DNA of 64,000 nucleotides from Bacillota bacterium (GTDB lineage: Bacteria; Bacillota; Clostridia; Christensenellales; Aristaeellaceae): contig JAFADG010000058.1 of assembly GCA_023425025.1 (NCBI GenBank), positions 54,321 to 118,320 on the forward strand, in the 5' to 3' direction. The translations under genes were made by a program, and so were the position numbers. The stretch's first letter is position 1, and each line of letters opens with the position of its first letter. Shown piece by piece: positions 59,703-64,000 of the stretch. The notes beneath the pieces are model-generated. The model made no database searches. It worked only from the letters and a program-made list of their open reading frames with translations, and was not told where the DNA came from.

Positions 59703-59778
59703 GGTGGGTATAGTTCAGCGGTAGAGCGCCAGATTGTGGCTCTGGAAGTCGTGGGTTCGAACCCCACTACTCACCCCA
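59703..59778 (+). tRNA. tRNA-His (GTG), CCA encoded
   Basis: Acceptor GTGGGTA pairs with TACTCAC, anticodon GTG, and the extra G(-1) at 59703 faces C73, the identity pair of histidine tRNA. Confidence 0.97.
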
Positions 59779-59812
59779 TTTTTTCCTTTCCCTGGCGGCT
59801 GTCAAAAAGCGT

Positions 59813-59887
59813 TGGGGTGTCGCCAAGCGGTAAGGCACGGGACTTTGACTCCCGCATCCGTAGGTTCAAATCCTGCCACCCCAGCCA
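59813..59887 (+). tRNA. tRNA-Gln (TTG), CCA encoded
   Basis: Acceptor TGGGGTG pairs with CACCCCA, anticodon loop CTTTGAC gives TTG, T arm GGTTCAAATCC. Confidence 0.97.
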
Positions 59888-59893
59888 TTTTTC

Positions 59894-59969
59894 GACCCAT
59901 TAGCTCAGTTGGCAGAGCACTTGACTTTTAATCAAGGTGTCCGGAGTTCGAGTCTCCGATGGGTCACCA
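59894..59969 (+). tRNA. tRNA-Lys (TTT), CCA encoded
   Basis: Acceptor GACCCAT pairs with ATGGGTC, anticodon loop CTTTTAA gives TTT, T arm AGTTCGAGTCT. Confidence 0.97.
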
Positions 59970-59975
59970 CGTTTG

Positions 59976-60003
59976 AAAAGCCTTGAAATATAAGGCTTTT
60001 TTC
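59976..60003 (+). terminator. Intrinsic terminator of the tRNA cluster
   Basis: AAAAGCCTT/AAGGCTTTT stem followed by a T run. Confidence 0.88.
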
Positions 60004-60019
60004 TTTTTTACAACGAACG

Positions 60020-60056
60020 CCCTTGAAAACATTTGGTTTTCAAAGGGTATTTTTTA
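60020..60056 (+). terminator. Second hairpin with T run
   Basis: CCCTTGAAAAC pairs with GTTTTCAAAGGG (one bulge) and is followed by TATTTTTT, 17 bases after the tRNA terminator. It may be a back-up terminator. Confidence 0.6.
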
Positions 60057-60133
60057 TGTTCTGGCCGCACATTTGAGAATATCCTTTCCTATTTATTGAA
60101 AATATATAAGAAATAGGATGAAAGGGTATCGTG

Positions 60134-60640
60134 ATGACGCTATTATTCATTATCGTGCTGCTGATATTGATCAAGAGCGGCCATTGGCGGAACTGGAAAG
60201 CCTATTATCCCACGATTCTGTTGATGATGGTCGGCGACTTGGCGTTCAATTTTATTACACACAACCACTCCTTATGGCAATATCAATCGACGCTTATCCC
60301 CAGTCATACAATAATGGACTTATTGCATGTCGTCTTGTCCTTCCCATGCGTTGTGATGTTGTTTCTGGGCTATATGCCAAGCGGTTTGTGGAAGAAGGGC
60401 ATCTACATTGTGATCGCTTCCATCATATATGCATTCATTGAATATGTCATGTTTGCGGCAGGTAAATTTGTATACCTCAACGGCTGGAATACGCTTTACT
60501 CGTTCTTCTTTGATATCGGCCTGTTTTTCATCGTAATGGTGCATTACAAAAAGCCTTTGGCAGCCTGGCTGTGCATCGTGGCAATCGTACCATTGTTTCT
60601 TTGGATCATTCAGTTCCCCTTTGATACATTAGTGGGATAG
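60134..60640 (+). CDS. CBO0543-like membrane protein
   Basis: 168 residues with about five membrane helices; the start MTLLFIIVLLILIKSGHW, the YYPTILLMMVGDLAFNFI block and the Tyr/Phe-rich later helices match a family of small Clostridium/Bacillus membrane proteins labelled CBO0543. Function unknown. AAAGGG before the ATG at 60134; the GTG just before it is the alternative. Confidence 0.75.
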   Translation: MTLLFIIVLLILIKSGHWRNWKAYYPTILLMMVGDLAFNFITHNHSLWQYQSTLIPSHTIMDLLHVVLSFPCVVMLFLGYMPSGLWKKGIYIVIASIIYAFIEYVMFAAGKFVYLNGWNTLYSFFFDIGLFFIVMVHYKKPLAAWLCIVAIVPLFLWIIQFPFDTLVG

Positions 60641-60653
60641 AATGAGATCACGC

Positions 60654-61895
60654 TCAGAGCGATGTATGGCGCTTTCGATAGCGCCGGCCGGCGTGAAATG
60701 CCCTTTTCATTGAAAACCGGTGAACCGCGATGCTTTTATAGTTTTCCCGGACGATCTGATAGCGCTCGGCCGCCTTGCCGACGGCGTCGTCCCAGGAAAC
60801 ATAGATTTCCTCCATGGCCTTTTTTCCCATTGACTTCATGCCATCCCGGTCACTGGCCAGGCGCAGGAGGGCATAGGTGAGCGAGGCCGCGTTCTCATCG
60901 ATCAAAACGCCGTGCCGTCCGTCCGTGATGCCCTCGGCGGCGCAGCTGCCTTTGATCAGCACGCTGGCCAGGGAGCAAGCCGCGGCTTCCCGGACAACCA
61001 GACCGTTCGTGTCAAACGTGGATGGAAAAAGGAACAGGTCCGCCCGCGAGAAAAAGGCCCGCAGCTTCTTTCTGTCCGTAATGAGGCAGGTAAAGATAAT
61101 GTCGTCCGTCAACCCAAGCATCTTCGCGCAGGCTTTGATTTCCTCAAAATCCCCGCCTTCACCGACAAAGATCATTCTAAAACGCAGGCCCTGCAATTTT
61201 GCGCCAAGAAGCCCGTCGAGGATGATCCGTATCCCCTTGTACCACATCATCCGGCCGACGAACAGGAATACGGGAACATTGCTTTCCAGATGATACTCGG
61301 CGCTGATCGCATCAATTTCCCCCGCCGTGGCGCTGCCCCGCGGAAAATCGGCGCCGTTCTCCATCACAATATAGCTGCCCTTGTAGCCCAGGCTTTTCAG
61401 GTTTTCGCCCGCGCCCTCGCTGACGACCCAGACCTCGTCGCACGCCTGAATATTGGCAACGATGAATTTGATGGCCGCCGACCGGATCAAGCCGGACTCA
61501 ACGGCATTCTTGATGGCGATATCGAACTTCGTGTGATAGGTAAGAATAATGGGAACGTTTGCCGATGCCCGCAGCGAGCGGGCAACAAGCGTCGAGACAA
61601 ACGGGCTGTGGGCGTGGATGATGTCGATGTCGCATTTGACAAGCTCGCGGACAGCGCCGGGCCAATAGGGTATGCCAACCCGGCATCCGACAGATTTCAT
61701 CGTGTTGATGCTCGGATACCGGATGACGCGGTAAGGATAATCATCCTTGACGCCGGGATATTTGGGCGCCGCCACAACGGCGCTGCCATACTTGCGCTGG
61801 ATGATGTCCGCATAGTTAAGGACGGCGTTTGCCACGCCGTCGATCACCGGCGGAAACGATTCATTCAAAAGGCATACGTTGAGCTTATCATCCAT
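60654..61895 (-). CDS. Glycosyltransferase family 4
   Basis: 413 residues, GT-B fold: N-terminal NESFPPVIDGVANAVLNYAD, HAHSPFVSTLVARSL, TYHTKFDIAIKN, then the donor-site FVGRMMWYKGIRIILDGL and the LFLFPSTFDTNGLVVREAAACS (E-x7-E) motif. It resembles glycolipid-forming transferases such as diglucosyl-diacylglycerol synthases, and the basic C-terminus (RRYRKRHTSL) suits membrane association. AAGGAAG precedes the ATG. Acceptor not determined. Confidence 0.88.
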   Translation of the reverse strand: MDDKLNVCLLNESFPPVIDGVANAVLNYADIIQRKYGSAVVAAPKYPGVKDDYPYRVIRYPSINTMKSVGCRVGIPYWPGAVRELVKCDIDIIHAHSPFVSTLVARSLRASANVPIILTYHTKFDIAIKNAVESGLIRSAAIKFIVANIQACDEVWVVSEGAGENLKSLGYKGSYIVMENGADFPRGSATAGEIDAISAEYHLESNVPVFLFVGRMMWYKGIRIILDGLLGAKLQGLRFRMIFVGEGGDFEEIKACAKMLGLTDDIIFTCLITDRKKLRAFFSRADLFLFPSTFDTNGLVVREAAACSLASVLIKGSCAAEGITDGRHGVLIDENAASLTYALLRLASDRDGMKSMGKKAMEEIYVSWDDAVGKAAERYQIVRENYKSIAVHRFSMKRAFHAGRRYRKRHTSL

Positions 61896-62158
61896 AATGC
61901 CGCTTCCTTGAAAATATTTCCTGCCTGTTCATCATAGCACGACAATGTGTTTTATTCAAGAGAAACACTGCTATATGTTATACCAGGCAAAATCGCGGCA
62001 TCCATCAAAAATGGCAGGATACGGGCAAAAGGAAGAGAAGCCGCGGTGGAATCCCCTTCCTGCTTTCACCCAGACGCACGACCGGGCATAGACTGCAGTG
62101 GGGAGGTGCGTTTGCAGCATCGCCCATCACTTACCAGATACTACACGAGGTGAAACAA

Positions 62159-62299
62159 ATGGAAAAGCACGATTCATCGCAGGAATTTTGCTGCAAATGT
62201 CTATGGGACAGCAAAAAGTGTGAATGGCGTTTCTTATGCTGGGATCCTTGCCGCTGCTGCTGGTTTGATCCTTGCACCGGTTGTTGTGTATTCGACTGA
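62159..62299 (+). CDS. Cysteine- and tryptophan-rich 46-residue protein, unknown
   Basis: The ORF starts MEKHDSSQEFCCKCLWDS and continues KKCEWRFLCWDPCRCCWF then DPCTGCCVFD: 11 cysteines and 4 tryptophans in 46 residues, with no signal peptide. GAGGTGAAACAA gives good initiation and a strong hairpin terminator follows 20 bases after the stop. Possible roles are metal binding or a spore-coat-like structural peptide; no family is recognised. The rest of the 510-base gap to its left (61896-62158) has no convincing gene; an open GTG frame at 61947-62153 lacks a ribosome binding site. Confidence 0.6.
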   Translation: MEKHDSSQEFCCKCLWDSKKCEWRFLCWDPCRCCWFDPCTGCCVFD

Positions 62300-62318
62300 G
62301 TATTCATGGATATAACAG

Positions 62319-62360
62319 CCCCCATCCTTCACAGGGGAAGGATGGGGGCCTTTAATACCT
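62319..62360. terminator. Intrinsic terminator
   Basis: CCCCCATCCTTC and GAAGGATGGGGG make a perfect 12-bp stem followed by CCTTTAAT, between the cysteine-rich gene and the convergent glyA. Confidence 0.75.
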
Positions 62361-62405
62361 TTTTCAGACAGGCAGGCGGCAAAAAGCATCCGGGAAGAGC
62401 TCTCC

Positions 62406-63638
62406 TTAATACAAGGGGAAATCCTTCATCAATGCCACAACCTGGTTCTTGACCTCACCGCAGGCACCCTCGCCTTCCCTTATGATGCGCGCAATAAACG
62501 AAACGACCTTCGCCATATCGGCTTCCTTCAATCCCCGGGTGGTGACGGCCGGCGTGCCGACCCTGATGCCGCTGGTCACAAAGGGGCTGCGCTGCTCGTT
62601 GGGCACGGTGTTCTTGTTGACGGTTATGTTGGCCAGGCCCAAAAGCCGCTCCAACTCCTTGCCCGTCATTTCCGTTGCGGAAAGGTCCAGCAGCAGCAAA
62701 TGGTTGTCGGTGCCGCCGGACACCATGCGAATGTTTTCCGCCGCAAAGGCATGCTCCATGGCCTTGGCATTGAGGATGATTTGATGCTGGTAGGTTTTAA
62801 ACTCCGGCTCCATGGCTTCCTTGAAGCACACGGCCTTGGCGGCGATGATGTGCATCAGGGGGCCACCCTGGGTACCGGGGAAAATGGCCTTGTCGATTTC
62901 CTTGGCGTACTGCTCCCGGCACAGGATCATGCCGCCCCGGGGCCCGCGCAGCGTCTTGTGGGTGGTGGTGGTCACAAAGTCCGCATAGGGCACGGGGTTT
63001 GGATGCTCGCCGGCGGCAATGAGCCCCGCGATGTGGGCCATGTCCACCATCAGCATGGCGCCAACCGCGTCGGCAATCTGGCGCAGCTTATCAAATTCGA
63101 TGATCCGGGGATAGGCGGAAGCGCCGGCCACAATCATTTTGGGCTTGGCTTCCCTGGCAATATCCATCACGTGATCATAATCGATGCGCTCGGTATTGGG
63201 CTCCACGCCGTAGGGAACAAACCTGTAGTATTTGCCGCTCATGTTCACTGGGCTGCCGTGGGTCAGGTGCCCGCCGTGGCTTAAGTTCATGCCCAGCACC
63301 GTATCCCCGTAATTGAGCATGGCAAAATAGACGGCCATGTTGGCCTGGGCGCCGCTGTGGGGCTGCACGTTGGCATGGCCTGCCCCGAATATCTGCTTGG
63401 CCCGCTCCCGGGCCAGTTCTTCCACGAGGTCCACATACTGGCAGCCGCCGTAATAGCGCTTGCCGGGATAGCCTTCGGCATACTTGTTTGTAAGATGCGT
63501 ACCCATTGCCGCCAGCACCGCGGGGGAAACAAAATTCTCAGAGGCAATCAGTTCAATATGCTCCCGCTGCCGTGTAAGCTCCAGCTCCATTGCTTTTGCC
63601 ACTTCGGGATCCGCATTTAAGATGGCCGTCCATTCCAT
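62406..63638 (-). CDS. glyA: Serine hydroxymethyltransferase
   Basis: Interconverts serine and glycine and feeds one-carbon units to tetrahydrofolate. 410 residues: HIELIASENFVSPAVL, NKYAEGYPGKRYYGGC, QPHSGAQANMAVY, GMNLSHGGHLTHGSPVN, VDMAHIAGL, the PLP lysine in VTTTTHKTLRGPRGG and a VTSGIRVGTPAVTTRG end. The ATG at 63638 is set by AGGAGGGCG. It stands alone with its own promoter, and no glycine or THF riboswitch is visible in its short leader. Confidence 0.97.
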   Translation of the reverse strand: MEWTAILNADPEVAKAMELELTRQREHIELIASENFVSPAVLAAMGTHLTNKYAEGYPGKRYYGGCQYVDLVEELARERAKQIFGAGHANVQPHSGAQANMAVYFAMLNYGDTVLGMNLSHGGHLTHGSPVNMSGKYYRFVPYGVEPNTERIDYDHVMDIAREAKPKMIVAGASAYPRIIEFDKLRQIADAVGAMLMVDMAHIAGLIAAGEHPNPVPYADFVTTTTHKTLRGPRGGMILCREQYAKEIDKAIFPGTQGGPLMHIIAAKAVCFKEAMEPEFKTYQHQIILNAKAMEHAFAAENIRMVSGGTDNHLLLLDLSATEMTGKELERLLGLANITVNKNTVPNEQRSPFVTSGIRVGTPAVTTRGLKEADMAKVVSFIARIIREGEGACGEVKNQVVALMKDFPLY

Positions 63639-63673
63639 GCTGCGCCCTCCTGTCAAGCCGAATAATCTTCCCC

Positions 63674-63702
63674 ATTATAGCAACAATGTTCCCCCTCATC
63701 AA
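63674..63702 (-). promoter_or_regulatory. Promoter of glyA
   Basis: Minus-strand TTGATG and TATAAT with a 17-base spacer; the resulting leader is only about 30 bases. Confidence 0.78.
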
Positions 63703-63714
63703 GGGAAAGGCCGT

Positions 63715-63792
63715 TTTTTATGTGTTTTCGGGAAGGGAACTTTTTGCAAAAAGTTCCCTTCCCGAACCCATCCTTCAAAAACTTTATATTGG
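63715..63792 (-). repeat. Dispersed palindromic repeat, copy 2
   Basis: Minus strand: ATAAAGTTTTTGAAGGATGG, GTTCGGGAAGGGAACTTTTT, then the complementary arm ending CCCTTCCCG. It is the inverted counterpart of copy 1 at 2756 and differs by a few bases that preserve the stem. Here it sits upstream of glyA, reading toward its promoter, so it probably terminates transcription coming from the right. Confidence 0.75.
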
Positions 63793-63882
63793 AGAAGGAT
63801 ATTTGATGCACGCTTTATTCCGCAGGCCTGCCGCCTGCCTGCCAAGCGCAAATACGTAGCTCTCCGCAAACAGCAAATCAAA

Positions 63883-64000
63883 ACCACCGGCTTAGCCGGT
63901 GGTATGCACCGCGCCTTCAAGGCGAATTTACTAGCCGCGTCTCAAGACGCATTGAACCATCTATCAACTGCATTTCATGCCCCACCGCTCGTAAACGAGC
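63883..64000 (-). mobile_element. Probable end of an IS200/IS605-type (TnpB/IscB) element, cut by window edge
   Basis: Four perfect short hairpins lie within 118 bases: ACCACCGGC/GCCGGTGGT (63883-63903), CGCCTT/AAGGCG (63912-63924), GCGTCT/AGACGC (63937-63950) and GCTCGT/ACGAGC (63987-64000). On the minus strand the last one is followed by TTTTGAT. Such strings of hairpins, with a terminal GC-rich one near a TTGAT, mark ends of IS200/IS605 elements and the omega/re-RNA scaffold. No transposase or TnpB reading frame is inside the window, so the call rests on structure alone. Confidence 0.45.

Noticed and set aside
61947..62153. Open frame of 68 codons starting with GTG before the cysteine-rich gene
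   Set aside because: No ribosome binding site, rare composition and no recognisable motif.
63639..63673. Riboswitch before glyA
   Set aside because: The predicted leader is about 30 bases, too short for a glycine or THF aptamer.

Overview
The window looks like chromosome of a fairly GC-rich, low-oxygen member of the Clostridia (Bacillota). Support comes from the Firmicutes-type housekeeping genes (obg-yhbY, rsfS, a nadD-yqeK fusion, folT behind a THF riboswitch), a BceRS-BceAB type detoxification module, a YesM/YesN system, cellobiose phosphorylase, consensus sigma-A promoters with 17-bp spacers and strong GGAGG ribosome binding sites. I cannot name the genus; Christensenellales or Oscillospirales would fit.

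Layout. 1-9.3 kb: partial icd; riboswitch and folT; nth; obg-yhbY; then a two-component system with a BceAB-type ABC transporter. 9.3-14.8 kb: glycosyltransferase, cellobiose phosphorylase, and an M28 peptidase with its own promoter. 14.8-20.3 kb: two ABC exporter half-transporters with zinc ribbons flanking a DUF1854 gene, all behind a small ORF and an intrinsic terminator that looks like an attenuator. 20.3-31.4 kb: two tandem glycosyltransferase/TPR paralogues, rnz, wecB, a kinase, an Arm/Rmt-like 16S rRNA methyltransferase, a divergent tgt, a nucleotidyltransferase, a DAHP synthase behind a Phe/Tyr-rich leader peptide and terminator, and a HAD hydrolase.

31.3-43 kb is the most unusual part: an accessory array of about seventeen short genes, many of them AT-rich. 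They include rifampin ADP-ribosyltransferase (arr), a Vat-like acetyltransferase, an APH-like kinase, GNATs, VOC proteins, an Imm5-like protein and unknowns. Many are separated by copies of one related spacer that keeps the same orientation relative to the genes: plus in the left half, minus in the right half. It resembles a gene-cassette array, but I see neither an integrase nor clear attC core boxes.

43-64 kb: an ABC-2 transporter operon behind a second small-ORF/terminator leader; a MerR regulator with a classic 19-bp spacer operator; comFB; rsfS and nadD-yqeK; a cysteine desulfurase opposite a DUF3343 Se/S carrier-like gene; a sugar-binding lipoprotein, YesM kinase and YesN regulator beside araA; four tRNAs (Arg, His, Gln, Lys); a GT4 glycosyltransferase; a cysteine-rich 46-residue peptide gene; glyA; and, at the edge, hairpins suggesting the end of an IS200/IS605-type element.

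All functions are inferred from reading translated sequence. No database search or folding program was run.
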